Of a stretch of 49,396 nt of DNA, positions 24,448-33,664 are shown one piece after another. Where the stretch lies: positions 1 through 49,396 of the forward strand of contig CAVAJR010000018.1 in the NCBI GenBank assembly GCA_963589005.1, in the 5' to 3' direction. A program made the translations under genes and the position numbers. The notes under the pieces were generated by a model. The model was given only the letters and a program-made list of their open reading frames with translations, was not told the DNA's origin and ran no database searches. The stretch's first letter is position 1; each line of letters begins with the position of its first letter. This DNA comes from RGIG5612 sp963589005 (GTDB lineage Bacteria > Bacillota > Clostridia > Lachnospirales > Lachnospiraceae).

Positions 24448-25467
24448 CTAGTAAACCTCGTCTGTGAATTCCCGTTCCATCAAGGTGCTGTACATGCGCT
24501 GCAGAGGGACATTCTCGAATACAACCTTATTGACTGCCTCTGCCAGCGGAAGCTCTACTGAATATTTCTGCATTAATTCCATGGCAGCAGGAAGCATATT
24601 TATTCCTTCCACTACCATGCCTACCTCTTGAATGGCTTCCTTAGCACTCATTCCCTGTCCTATAAGAAATCCGGCTCTGTTATTTCGGCTATGCTTGCTG
24701 GTTGCCGTAACTATCAGATCTCCGACTCCTGCAAGCCCTGCAAATGTCTGCTCCTGGCATCCCATCGCTTTTCCCAGTCTGGTGATCTCAGCCAATCCCC
24801 TCGTGATTATTGCAGCCCTCAGATTGTCTCCATATCCCAGTCCTTCTGCAATACCTGCTGCCATTGCCATTATGTTTTTCAACGCGCCGCATATTTCAAC
24901 GCCCTTTATATCACTATTTGTATAAACTCTCATAACAGAGTTAGAGAAGACCCGCTGGACATATCTGGCAATCTCCATCTCGGTGCCGGCCGCAACGATC
25001 GTAGATGGCATATCCCGTGCAACTTCCTCTGCATGGGTTGGCCCTGACAGGGCTACCAGGTGTACCTTGAGACCCGGGCGCATCTGTGCCAGAACATCAG
25101 CTATTACCTCAGTCATGGACAGCAGCGTATCTGTCTCCATTCCCTTGGCAACATCAACGATTATCTGCCCGTCTTCAATAAATGGTGCTGCCTTCTGTGC
25201 TGTACCTCTGACATATATAGACGGTACAGCAAATACCAGAATATCCTTATCAGTACATGCTTCTTGCATATCCTTGGTAAATTCAATCTCGTCAGGAAGC
25301 ACTACGCCGGGAAGATTCTTATGCATATGTGTATCCCTTAATATATCAGAATCAGCCTCAATAGCTGACCACGCCGTTACCTTATGTCCGCTGTTGCTGA
25401 GCATTCTTGCCAGCGCAGTACCCCACGTGCCCGTGCCGAGTATTCCTATTTTTGCCGAGTTATTCAT
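24448..25467 (-). CDS. gpsA: Glycerol-3-phosphate dehydrogenase [NAD(P)+]
   Basis: GpsA reduces dihydroxyacetone phosphate to sn-glycerol-3-phosphate for phospholipid synthesis. The 339-residue protein has the dinucleotide motif GILGTGTWGTALA at residues 8-20, SGPTHAEEVA in the middle, the catalytic-lysine region CGALKNIMAMAAGIAEGLGYG and the substrate-binding SRNNRAG. The length is typical. It stands alone here, convergent with the ferredoxin gene; the usual neighbours der and plsY are not present. Confidence 0.96.
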   Translation of the reverse strand: MNNSAKIGILGTGTWGTALARMLSNSGHKVTAWSAIEADSDILRDTHMHKNLPGVVLPDEIEFTKDMQEACTDKDILVFAVPSIYVRGTAQKAAPFIEDGQIIVDVAKGMETDTLLSMTEVIADVLAQMRPGLKVHLVALSGPTHAEEVARDMPSTIVAAGTEMEIARYVQRVFSNSVMRVYTNSDIKGVEICGALKNIMAMAAGIAEGLGYGDNLRAAIITRGLAEITRLGKAMGCQEQTFAGLAGVGDLIVTATSKHSRNNRAGFLIGQGMSAKEAIQEVGMVVEGINMLPAAMELMQKYSVELPLAEAVNKVVFENVPLQRMYSTLMEREFTDEVY

Positions 25468-25693
25468 ATATGCTCCTTATCGATATATTTCATTCAAAAT
25501 CCCACTACGGCATGCCGTTGTATCGATTTATTTCAATCTATAATGAAATAATATCATATCTCCCGGCAAAAAACATTCTGCCATTTAAGTTCTAAAAAAA
25601 ATACCACATTTATTATGCAAATTTCAGTAATAGTCTGGTACAATGGATTTGATATTTGGAAATATTAAACAAGTTTTCTAAGGAGGAAGGTAA

Positions 25694-27850
25694 ATGAAAA
25701 AATTATTATGTGTATTCATTGCCATGTGTACGGCAATGAGTTTATCTTCGGCTGCATTTGCGGCAGAAGCACCGGCTGGCGGTGCGCCTAGCAGTGAGGC
25801 TGCTCCCGCAGGCGATTCAGCCGGCGGTCAGGGCGGTTCCGGCGGCAAGGAGGATAATAAGGTGTCAGCTACACCGCTTACAGCCGATGAGGTTATAATC
25901 AGCGAAGATACATACGATCCTCAGGTTACCGAAAGAGACCTGACAGGACTCTATACCGGTGAGGATGCAGGCGAAAGTCTCGGTGATATCACTGTTGCAG
26001 CCGGAGAGACCTGGCATGTTGATGACAACTGTGTTGTTGATAAACTCGAAATTGAGGACGGTGCCATCGTTGAGGCTGACATTCCTGTTATCGTATTTTT
26101 CTCAGAAAGCTCATCTGTAAATAACGGTGACATCATAGGAAATGTTCAATTCTTAAGCGACTATGATGAGGTTGTAGCCATTATCCACACCAATGACACC
26201 CACGGTGAGCTGGCAACTGAGCCTTATGTAAAGGGACTTAAGAACCAGCTGATCGACAGCGGCAAATATTCTCTCGTATTGGCCGTAAATGGCGGCGATC
26301 AGTACGCCGGCGGCAATGCCGTTGCCCATATATATGAAGGCGAATTTATTCCTAATGTTATGAATGACATCTATGATTATATGACATGGGGCAATAATGA
26401 CGCCGGTCTTACAAACAAAGGTCTGCAGACTTATTTCCTTTCAATACTTGGAGATAAAACAGGCGTAACTACTCTTCTTGCAAATCAGAAGGCCAGTGAA
26501 GACATCGACATGGAAGCATATGCGCAGTCTTATGAAGCCGCTGTAGGCGCTGAGAAATTAGTAAGTCTCTATCCTGATGTCCTGTCATTAAATGACGATG
26601 GTACTGTTGATTTCTCAGCACTTAATCTGGCTGATTATAATCTGACTGCAGGTGATAATGCTGTAACAGACGGTGCTGTCATAGAAACATTAAACGGAAC
26701 AAAAATCGGTCTGTTCGGTGAATCTACTCAGGGCGGTTCCCTTACAGATGCTTATTTCACAGGCGGTATGAACACGGTAAATACTGCTCAGACTATGTCT
26801 GATGCTCTGGCTGCTGACGGTGCATCCGTTGTAATTATGATCTGCCATACCGGATGGATGGGCGCAGATTCAACCGATGCTTCATCTAATGACACCAACT
26901 CAGCTCAGGTTGCCATGAAGACAACAGGTATCGACGCAATCATTGATGCACATACCCATTCAGTTATCAACGACGGCGAAGGATATATTTTCGCAGGATA
27001 TGGCAATAACCCGACTGTAAACCAGGCCAGCTGCAAGGGTGCTGCCATCGGCGTATTATATATGTATCTCAAGGACGGCAAGGTTGTAGCTAAGGACTGC
27101 GAGAACCTGGTTCCTGCAGAAGACGGAACAGTAGCAGGTGTTGAGCCTGACGCTTATGTTCAGTCTGAAGTAGATGACGCTTATGCACGTCTTGATGAAG
27201 ACGGATATTCTACAGTATGGGCCAGCACAGAATATTTCTTAAATGGCGAGCGTATCTCATCAGAGGATGCAGGCGGCGGTGTCCGTGCCAATGAAACAAA
27301 CCTTGGTGACCTGGTTGCCGACTCAATACTTTATACTGGTCAGAAATTATGGACGGAAAATGAGATTTCTATCGCTCTTTATCCTGGATATTGGATACGT
27401 TCTTCAATCGATATAGGCGATATAACACTTATTGATGCATTAAGTGTATTTGCAAATCCGCTTAAAATCTATTATGCTGAATATACAGCTGAAGAGCTTG
27501 TAAGCAAGATGAATACCAGCTGTGAAAAGATAGGCGAAGAAAATAATAACATGATGCAGGTAGCTGGTCTTACATGCAAATACGACCCTGATACACACGA
27601 GGTTGTTTATCTCGCTGTCGGAGATGAAGTCATCTATGAAAATGGTGAATATCTGGTAGATGACTCCTGGTCTGTCGGATGCGCAGCAGAAGCTGGCGGC
27701 GGCGACATTGATAATGCACCTGAAGATAAGACCTTCGTTCAGTCAAATATTGACATGGCTCACTACTTCTGCGAATATTTAGACGAGGCTGATTATACCA
27801 TCCTTCCGGATGAGGTATGCCCGGGCGGAAGAGTTATTCCAGCCAATTAA
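25694..27850 (+). CDS. Secreted 5'-nucleotidase-like metallophosphoesterase with a substituted catalytic motif
   Basis: A signal peptide (MKKLLCVFIAMCTAMSL..., cleavage likely after AFA) is followed by a glycine/alanine-rich linker, about 110 unassigned residues and the metallophosphatase domain: IIHTNDTHGEL (metal ligands D168 and H170), NGGDQYAGG, ICHTGW and DAHTHS. The usual GNHE/GNHD motif reads GNND, with N235 where the catalytic histidine normally sits. A 5'-nucleotidase C-terminal domain occupies about residues 530-710 (PGYWIRSSI). No cell-wall anchor is seen. AGGAGG precedes the ATG. Activity on nucleotides is uncertain given the substitution. Confidence 0.82.
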   Translation: MKKLLCVFIAMCTAMSLSSAAFAAEAPAGGAPSSEAAPAGDSAGGQGGSGGKEDNKVSATPLTADEVIISEDTYDPQVTERDLTGLYTGEDAGESLGDITVAAGETWHVDDNCVVDKLEIEDGAIVEADIPVIVFFSESSSVNNGDIIGNVQFLSDYDEVVAIIHTNDTHGELATEPYVKGLKNQLIDSGKYSLVLAVNGGDQYAGGNAVAHIYEGEFIPNVMNDIYDYMTWGNNDAGLTNKGLQTYFLSILGDKTGVTTLLANQKASEDIDMEAYAQSYEAAVGAEKLVSLYPDVLSLNDDGTVDFSALNLADYNLTAGDNAVTDGAVIETLNGTKIGLFGESTQGGSLTDAYFTGGMNTVNTAQTMSDALAADGASVVIMICHTGWMGADSTDASSNDTNSAQVAMKTTGIDAIIDAHTHSVINDGEGYIFAGYGNNPTVNQASCKGAAIGVLYMYLKDGKVVAKDCENLVPAEDGTVAGVEPDAYVQSEVDDAYARLDEDGYSTVWASTEYFLNGERISSEDAGGGVRANETNLGDLVADSILYTGQKLWTENEISIALYPGYWIRSSIDIGDITLIDALSVFANPLKIYYAEYTAEELVSKMNTSCEKIGEENNNMMQVAGLTCKYDPDTHEVVYLAVGDEVIYENGEYLVDDSWSVGCAAEAGGGDIDNAPEDKTFVQSNIDMAHYFCEYLDEADYTILPDEVCPGGRVIPAN

Positions 27851-27925
27851 ACATTTGTAAGAACCTTGTATCCGTCGAAAACAAATAAGCCCTCTGCCCT
27901 TCGTGCATAATACAAAGGAGTCTTT

Positions 27926-28903
27926 ATGAAAGCTTCAAACAGATTTATCAAATTATTGATACTTGCAATTGTATGCACACTTTATTTGACCGGATGCAAG
28001 TCTTCTGATCAGACGGCAGATACGGACAGAACATCTTCGGATGCTTCTGTCACGTCTGTCACTGAAGAATCATCAGCTGTCGGTGATAATGAGTCAGTTA
28101 CCACCGGCAGTTATAATGTCAGCAATTCTGAAAAACTCGTCCTTTCCAAGGACGAATCCTCTAAATTATCAGATATCATCAGCGCAGCTGCCTCAGGCGA
28201 TGATACTATGGTCTCCGGGCTTCTTGATGAATTTTCAGAAGCACATCCTGTATATGCAGACTGTATCAATGAAATTGTCAATTATTGGCAGGCAGCCAAT
28301 GCAGACGGATATGTTAATATGTCCGGGCTTCTGCCTGATGATCTTGCCAATGACGACAGCCTATGCCTTATGGTATTAGGTTTCGGTCTTAATAAGGACG
28401 GCTCCATGAGACAAGAACTTGTAGACAGGCTTAATCTCGCCCTTGAATGTGCTCAGCAATATCCTAATGCATTCATAACTGTCACAGGAGGCGGTACAGC
28501 ATCAGAAAATCCGTCTGCTACAGAAGCCGGCGTCATGGCAAAATGGCTTATGGAAAACGGCATTGATGAAAGCCGCATCATAATAGAAGACAACTCGAAA
28601 ACCACAGTGGAAAATGCCGTCTTTACATACAGGATCATCACATCAGATTATCCTCAGATTAAAGACATCGCCATAATCACGAGTGATTATCATATTCCTA
28701 TGGCATGTACATTATTCAACTCTCAGTTTCTGCTGGCTGCATATAACGAGCAGCCGGATGCTGCCTCATATGCGGCAATTGCACCTAAGCTGCAGATAAC
28801 TGCTCATGCCGCCTGCCTTACGGATGGACGATATGCATTTTCCATGTCCAGCCAGGCTCAATGGCTATTTATCCTTTTCTCATACAATTCTGTTACTGCA
28901 TGA
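27926..28903 (+). CDS. DUF218 (YdcF/ElyC-like) lipoprotein
   Basis: The 325-residue protein has a lipoprotein signal with lipobox LTGC (cysteine near residue 24), a Ser/Thr-rich linker, a helical section, and a C-terminal DUF218 domain: MVLGFGLNKDGSMRQELVDRLNLAL, VTGGGTASENPSATEAGVM, IIIEDNSKTTVENA and ITSDYHIPMA. DUF218 proteins such as SanA and ElyC act at the cell envelope, but their chemistry is not well defined. It follows the nucleotidase-like gene by 75 bases with its own AAAGGAG; the two may form an envelope operon. Confidence 0.82.
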   Translation: MKASNRFIKLLILAIVCTLYLTGCKSSDQTADTDRTSSDASVTSVTEESSAVGDNESVTTGSYNVSNSEKLVLSKDESSKLSDIISAAASGDDTMVSGLLDEFSEAHPVYADCINEIVNYWQAANADGYVNMSGLLPDDLANDDSLCLMVLGFGLNKDGSMRQELVDRLNLALECAQQYPNAFITVTGGGTASENPSATEAGVMAKWLMENGIDESRIIIEDNSKTTVENAVFTYRIITSDYPQIKDIAIITSDYHIPMACTLFNSQFLLAAYNEQPDAASYAAIAPKLQITAHAACLTDGRYAFSMSSQAQWLFILFSYNSVTA

Positions 28904-29012
28904 GTATCCATACAGAATTTTATTTTAACATCCGCATTGGCAGACACTTAAATCTGCAATTTTATTTATATCGGCGGCATTTATAAAAGTGCGATTTTAT
29001 GTTGCATTTTCC

Positions 29013-29041
29013 TTGAAAAGGATATGCTCGCATGTTAAAAT
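29013..29041 (+). promoter_or_regulatory. Promoter of the purine operon
   Basis: TTGAAA (29013-29018) and TAAAAT (29036-29041) are 17 bases apart. The predicted start near 29048 is just upstream of the riboswitch aptamer. Confidence 0.65.
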
Positions 29042-29056
29042 CCGCGTAGTATAAAG

Positions 29057-29168
29057 ATTCTTTGTGACTGACGGATAACACAGTGAACTGTGAGGGAGCA
29101 AAGAATTAAGAGAATATTATGGTTGCTGATACCTATAATATTCTGTAAGCCGACCGTCTGGGCACAGT
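29057..29168 (+). promoter_or_regulatory. ZTP (pfl) riboswitch aptamer
   Basis: The aptamer senses ZMP/ZTP, the AICAR nucleotides that build up when formyl-folate is short, and switches on purine and folate genes. Seen here: TGACTGACGG at the 5' side, the P2 hairpin CACAG/CTGTG (29079-29092), the conserved GGGAGC that follows, and the 3' element CCGTCTGGGCA. GACGG (29070-29074) pairs with CCGTC (29154-29158). Its position upstream of purE and an operon ending in fhs fits the class. Confidence 0.88.
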
Positions 29169-29202
29169 TAAAAGCTTTTTTAACTGCGCCCTTTATTATT
29201 TT
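29160..29202 (+). terminator. Riboswitch-controlled intrinsic terminator
   Basis: GGGC-A-CAGTTAAAA (29160-29173) pairs with TTTTAACTG-C-GCCC (29178-29191), followed by TTTATTATTTT. The 5' arm shares the GGGC of the aptamer's conserved 3' element, so ligand binding should prevent the terminator and turn the operon on. Confidence 0.85.
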
Positions 29203-29214
29203 AGGAGAAAAGAC

Positions 29215-29712
29215 ATGAAGAAAGTTGGAATAATCATGGGAAGCGACAGCGACATGCCTGTCGTTCAGAAAGCAATTGATATGCTCGAAAGTCTCAGCAT
29301 ACCTTATGAGGTTCATATATATTCAGCACACAGGACTCCGGAACAGGCCAGAGATTTCTCAGCAAATGCCAGAGCTAACGGCTTCGGCGTTCTGATCGGC
29401 GCAGCCGGAATGGCAGCACATCTGGCAGGTGCTATAGCTGCTAATACTACTCTTCCTGTTATAGGGATTCCCTGCAAATCAACTACATTAGACGGCATTG
29501 ACGCCCTCCTGTCAACTGTACAGATGCCTTCCGGTATTCCGGTCGCAACAGTTGCAATCAACGGAGCTGCCAATGCCGCTTTGCTTGCAGCAGAAATTCT
29601 CGCCGTATCTGAACCTGAGCTGGCAGCTAAGCTCGATTCCATGCGCGAGGAAGGTGCTCAGAAGGTACTGGCCAAGGATGCCGCTATTGCTGCACAGTTC
29701 AATATGTTATAA
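29215..29712 (+). CDS. purE: N5-carboxyaminoimidazole ribonucleotide mutase (class I PurE)
   Basis: PurE rearranges N5-CAIR to CAIR in de novo purine synthesis. The 165-residue protein shows MGSDSDMPVV near the N-terminus, SAHRTPE in the middle and IGAAGMAAHLAG, all class I signatures. No purK lies in this window. TTAGGAGAAAAGAC leads into the ATG. It is the first gene behind the ZTP riboswitch and is followed immediately by copy B of the structured intergenic element. Confidence 0.96.
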   Translation: MKKVGIIMGSDSDMPVVQKAIDMLESLSIPYEVHIYSAHRTPEQARDFSANARANGFGVLIGAAGMAAHLAGAIAANTTLPVIGIPCKSTTLDGIDALLSTVQMPSGIPVATVAINGAANAALLAAEILAVSEPELAAKLDSMREEGAQKVLAKDAAIAAQFNML

Positions 29713-29860
29713 AAGTCCCGAACAGCGGATGCCATATGAGCAAGTTTACTTGCGCAGACGAGCATACATTGGACGGGCTAGACGACATGAGCAATTAGAG
29801 CGACAGCTCGACGTGCGAATGACGTCGGGATTGTGAAAGCACGAAGTACGAAATAATTAT
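29713..29860 (+). repeat. Dispersed structured intergenic element, copy B
   Basis: The element starts directly after the purE stop (AAGTCCCGAACAGCG) and fills most of the purE-purM gap. Its 91-base core (from 29767) aligns without gaps to copy A at 14156-14306, 74 positions identical. Stems seen here are GCAAGT/ACTTGC, GACGACAT/ATGACGTC (one internal mismatch) enclosing GAGC-GACA-GCTC, and a weaker 3' stem. It lies inside a transcribed operon, so it would be present in the purine mRNA. Confidence 0.7.
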
Positions 29861-29886
29861 AGAAGATTAAATAAAGGAGAACAGAC

Positions 29887-30927
29887 ATGCACGAGAATTC
29901 AAGATCTGAAGCTTATGCAGCCGCCGGCGTTGATATTGAAGCCGGTTATAAGGGAGTTAAACTTATGAAGGCCTCTGTAGAACGCACATTTACACCAGGC
30001 GTACTGACAGGTATCGGAGGATTCGGAGGATTATTTGCTCCAGACATCAAGGACATGAAGGAGCCCGTGCTGGTGTCCGGCACGGATGGTGTAGGAACCA
30101 AGCAGCGTATCGCTCAGCTGATGGGCAAATTCGATACCGTAGGTATTGACTGCGTAGCCATGTGCGTCAATGATATCATCTGCTGCGGTGCTGAGCCTTT
30201 ATTCTTCCTTGATTATATCGCCATTGGCAAGAACATCCCTGAAAAGGTTGCAACCCTTGTATCAGGTGTTGCCGAGGGCTGTGTTCAGTCAGGCTGTGCA
30301 CTGGTAGGCGGCGAGACAGCCGAGCATCCCGGCACTATGGCTGCCGACGATTTCGATCTGGCAGGTTTCTCTGTAGGTATCGTCGACAAATGCAATATCA
30401 TCAACTCAGCATCAATGAAGTCAGGCGATGTTGTGATCGCTCTTCCTTCAACCGGCGTTCACTCTAACGGATTTTCCCTTGTACGCAAGGTATTTGATGT
30501 GGAAAATACAGACCTTAACGCTTACAGTGATGAGCTGGGCATGACTATAGGCGAAGCGCTTCTTACACCGACTAAGATCTATGTTAAGCCGGTTCTATCA
30601 GCCCTCAAGGCAGCTGACATCCACGGTATCAGTCACATTACAGGCGGCGGTTTCTATGAAAATATCCCTCGTTCGATCCCTGACGGGCTGGGAGCTAAGA
30701 TATGCAGGGCAGATGTTAAGATATTGCCTATTTTCGATATTATCCAAAAACTTGGAAATGTAACCGAACGAGATATGTTCAATACATATAACATGGGTGT
30801 CGGTATGGCTGTTATTGCATCTAAGGACAGCGCTGATGCAGCAATTGCCTCCTTCAAGGCAAATGGTATTGACGCATATGTTATCGGTGAAATAATTGAA
30901 AGTGAAGATAAGATTACTATCCTGTAG
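29887..30927 (+). CDS. purM: Phosphoribosylformylglycinamidine cyclo-ligase (AIR synthetase)
   Basis: PurM closes the imidazole ring, converting FGAM to AIR with ATP. The 346-residue protein has VDIEAGYKGVKLM, GTDGVGTKQRIA, the NDIICCGAEPLFFLDYIA block and SNGFSLVRKV, all family signatures. AAAGGAG precedes the ATG. It is second in the operon, with the structured repeat element between it and purE. Confidence 0.97.
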   Translation: MHENSRSEAYAAAGVDIEAGYKGVKLMKASVERTFTPGVLTGIGGFGGLFAPDIKDMKEPVLVSGTDGVGTKQRIAQLMGKFDTVGIDCVAMCVNDIICCGAEPLFFLDYIAIGKNIPEKVATLVSGVAEGCVQSGCALVGGETAEHPGTMAADDFDLAGFSVGIVDKCNIINSASMKSGDVVIALPSTGVHSNGFSLVRKVFDVENTDLNAYSDELGMTIGEALLTPTKIYVKPVLSALKAADIHGISHITGGGFYENIPRSIPDGLGAKICRADVKILPIFDIIQKLGNVTERDMFNTYNMGVGMAVIASKDSADAAIASFKANGIDAYVIGEIIESEDKITIL

Positions 30928-30952
30928 TCTGCCGCAGTAATCGGAGGATAAA

Positions 30953-31567
30953 ATGGCTGAAAATAAAGCAAATATTGCTGTTTTGGTATCTGGCGGCGGA
31001 ACTAATCTGCAGGCACTTATAGATGCACAGAATAAAGGTATCCTTACCAGCGGCCGGATAAAGCTTGTTATTTCTAATAAAAAGGATGCCTATGCTCTGA
31101 CCCGCGCGGCTAATGCCGGTATCAAGTCCTCAGTTATCACAAGAAAGGACTGCGGCGGACAGCAGGCAATGGAAGAAAAAATGATCGGAATTCTTGAAGA
31201 AAATAAAATTGATCTGATCATTTTAGCCGGATTTATGAGCATATTAAGCGAGGAGTTTACCAAAAAATATGACCACCGGATCATAAACATACACCCGTCA
31301 CTGATCCCGTCATTTTGCGGTGAGGGTTTCTACGGTCTCCATGTTCATGAAGCAGCTCTGGCTAAGGGCGTAAAAGTCACAGGAGCCACCGTTCATTTTG
31401 TTAATGAAATTCCTGACGGCGGTGAGATCATAATGCAAAAGGCAGTTTCAATAAGAGAAAATGATACACCTGAGTCACTTCAAAAGCGTGTCATGAAGCT
31501 GGCAGAGTGGAAGATCCTTCCTGCTGCAGCCGAGAAAATATCTAAACAGATAATCGAAAACAGATAA
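30953..31567 (+). CDS. purN: Phosphoribosylglycinamide formyltransferase
   Basis: PurN transfers a formyl group from 10-formyl-tetrahydrofolate to GAR. The 204-residue protein has the N-terminal VLVSGGGTNLQALID, the active-site NIHPSLIPSF, and HFVNEIPDGGEII. The formyl donor is made by Fhs at the end of the same operon. CGGAGG lies upstream of the ATG, and the gap from purM is 25 bases. Confidence 0.96.
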   Translation: MAENKANIAVLVSGGGTNLQALIDAQNKGILTSGRIKLVISNKKDAYALTRAANAGIKSSVITRKDCGGQQAMEEKMIGILEENKIDLIILAGFMSILSEEFTKKYDHRIINIHPSLIPSFCGEGFYGLHVHEAALAKGVKVTGATVHFVNEIPDGGEIIMQKAVSIRENDTPESLQKRVMKLAEWKILPAAAEKISKQIIENR

Positions 31568-31581
31568 AAGCGAGGAAAATA

Positions 31582-32301
31582 ATGAATATTTATAAAATTA
31601 ATACCATAGATGAGCTTATCAATGGCAACTCTTATGTAGGCCGCGGCATTATCATAGGCAAGACTCCGGATGGCAAGAAGGCCGTGTCTGCATACTTCAT
31701 TATGGGACGAAGTGCCAACAGCCGCAACCGTATCTTCGTTGAGCGGGATGACGCTGTATTTACCGAGCCATTTGACAGCAGCAAGGTAGAAGATCCAAGC
31801 CTTATAATCTATGCAGCTGTAAGAGAATACGAAAACAAGCTGATCGTTACCAATGGTGATCAGACAGATACTATTTATAATTTTATCAAAGAAGGCAAAT
31901 GCTTCAACTCTGCTCTTCAGACACGAGAATTCGAACCGGATGCACCGAACTTTACGCCTCGCATCAGCGGCATGCTTACATTTGAGGACAAGGATTTTAC
32001 CTATAAAATGAGCATTCTTAAAAGTGCCGACGAAGAAGGAAGCGCATGCAACCGCTACTTCTTCTCATACAAGCCTCTGGCCGGTCTGGGTCATTTTATT
32101 CATACATACGTATGTGATGGTAATCCGATCCCAACATTTCAAGGTGAACCGGAAAGAATCTCCACATCAGATGATATAGAGGAATTTACCAACACCCTGT
32201 GGGATGCTCTTGATGCTGATAACAAAATATCTCTGTATGTAAGATATACCGATCTCGAAAGCGGCGATACAGAGTCTATGCTTATTAATAAGAACAAGTA
32301 G
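31582..32301 (+). CDS. IMP cyclohydrolase, PurO type
   Basis: The 239-residue protein matches the PurO-like IMP cyclohydrolase family, best known from archaea, which performs the final ring closure from FAICAR to IMP. Visible features are NGNSYVGRGIIIGKTPDGKKAV, YFIMGRSANSRNRIF, DPSLIIYAAVRE and the C-terminal SYKPLAGLGHFIHTY. In this operon it takes the place of the N-terminal cyclohydrolase domain of ordinary PurH; the transformylase part is the next gene. CGAGGAAAA precedes the ATG. Confidence 0.88.
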   Translation: MNIYKINTIDELINGNSYVGRGIIIGKTPDGKKAVSAYFIMGRSANSRNRIFVERDDAVFTEPFDSSKVEDPSLIIYAAVREYENKLIVTNGDQTDTIYNFIKEGKCFNSALQTREFEPDAPNFTPRISGMLTFEDKDFTYKMSILKSADEEGSACNRYFFSYKPLAGLGHFIHTYVCDGNPIPTFQGEPERISTSDDIEEFTNTLWDALDADNKISLYVRYTDLESGDTESMLINKNK

Positions 32302-32389
32302 TTTATGAAATACTCTAAAGTCATGCAGCAAATCTTGCCTGCATGAACGAGCCTATTTTATCCCACGTCTAACAAAGGAGGCAGCTACA

Positions 32390-33574
32390 ATGAAAGAATT
32401 CGAACTTAAATATGGTTGTAACCCTAATCAAAAACCTGCAAGAATATATATGCAGGATGGTTCTGACCTTCCCATTGAAATATTAAATGGCCGTCCCGGC
32501 TATATCAATTTTCTGGATGCATTTAATTCATGGCAGCTTGTTAAGGAGTTAAAGGAAGCCACCGGTCTTCCTGCATGTGCATCCTTCAAGCATGTAAGCC
32601 CTACTTCAGGTGCCGTAGGCATTCCTCTCCCGGAGAAGCTTAAGAAGGCATGCTTTGCAGATGACATCGAGGGTCTCGATGATTCACCGATTGCCTGCGC
32701 ATATGCAAGAGCAAGAGGAACTGACAGACTGTGCTCCTTCGGCGACTGGGTGGCACTGTCTGATATTTGCGACGTAACTACCGCAATCATGCTTAAGAGA
32801 GAGGTCTCAGACGGAATCATCGCTCCGGGATACGAACCTGAAGCACTTGAAATTCTTAAGGCCAAGAAGAAAGGTGCTTACAACATAGTCAAGATTGATC
32901 CGGACTATGTTCCGAGGGAACAGGAATCCAAGCAGGTATTCGGTGTTACATTTGAGCAGGGACGAAATAATTTCAAGATCAACAGAGAACTCCTGTCCAA
33001 TATCGTAACAGCCAATAAGGATCTTCCGGAAAGTGCCATAAGAGACATGATCGTCGCTCTTATCACTCTTAAGTATACACAGTCCAATTCTGTATGCTTT
33101 GCAGTCGACGGTCAGGCTATCGGTGTCGGTGCCGGACAGCAGTCCAGGGTTCATTGCACCAGACTGGCAGGCAGCAAGGCAGATACATGGTTCCTGCGTC
33201 AGAGCGATAAGGTGTTAAATCTTCCGTTTAAGGAAGGGATCGCCCGTCCTGTAAGAGACAATGTTATAGACGGATATATCAACCAGACAGAAGAAGACGT
33301 ATGCGCAGAAGGCATATGGCAGAACTATTTTACCGAAAGGCCTGAACCATTTACAGCCAAAGAACAGCGTGATTATCTCGATAAGATTGACAATGTTGTT
33401 CTGGGTTCAGATGCATTCTTCCCATTCTCAGACAGCATAGAACGCGGGTTTAAGAGCGGCGTTAAATATGTCGCAGAGCCTGGCGGTTCTATCAGAGATG
33501 ACGAAGTTATTAAGTGCTGCGATAAATATGGCATGGTCATGGCATTTACGGGCATGAGATTGTTCCATCATTAA
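32390..33574 (+). CDS. purH: AICAR transformylase, stand-alone
   Basis: The 394-residue protein is the formyltransferase half of PurH without the cyclohydrolase domain; it converts AICAR to FAICAR using 10-formyl-tetrahydrofolate. Signatures are KYGCNPNQKPA, SFKHVSPTSGA (catalytic K-H pair), YTQSNSVCFA, GAGQQSRVHCTRLA and GSDAFFPFSDSI. Together with the preceding cyclohydrolase it replaces bifunctional PurH. Its substrate, AICAR (ZMP), is the riboswitch ligand controlling this operon. AAAGGAGG precedes the ATG. Confidence 0.94.
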   Translation: MKEFELKYGCNPNQKPARIYMQDGSDLPIEILNGRPGYINFLDAFNSWQLVKELKEATGLPACASFKHVSPTSGAVGIPLPEKLKKACFADDIEGLDDSPIACAYARARGTDRLCSFGDWVALSDICDVTTAIMLKREVSDGIIAPGYEPEALEILKAKKKGAYNIVKIDPDYVPREQESKQVFGVTFEQGRNNFKINRELLSNIVTANKDLPESAIRDMIVALITLKYTQSNSVCFAVDGQAIGVGAGQQSRVHCTRLAGSKADTWFLRQSDKVLNLPFKEGIARPVRDNVIDGYINQTEEDVCAEGIWQNYFTERPEPFTAKEQRDYLDKIDNVVLGSDAFFPFSDSIERGFKSGVKYVAEPGGSIRDDEVIKCCDKYGMVMAFTGMRLFHH

Positions 33575-33664
33575 ATTCTAAATATTAAATGCAGATACTT
33601 CATACAGTTAATACAATATGCAGGCATTGCACAATTACACTTAGATCATGAAACGGAGATATAC

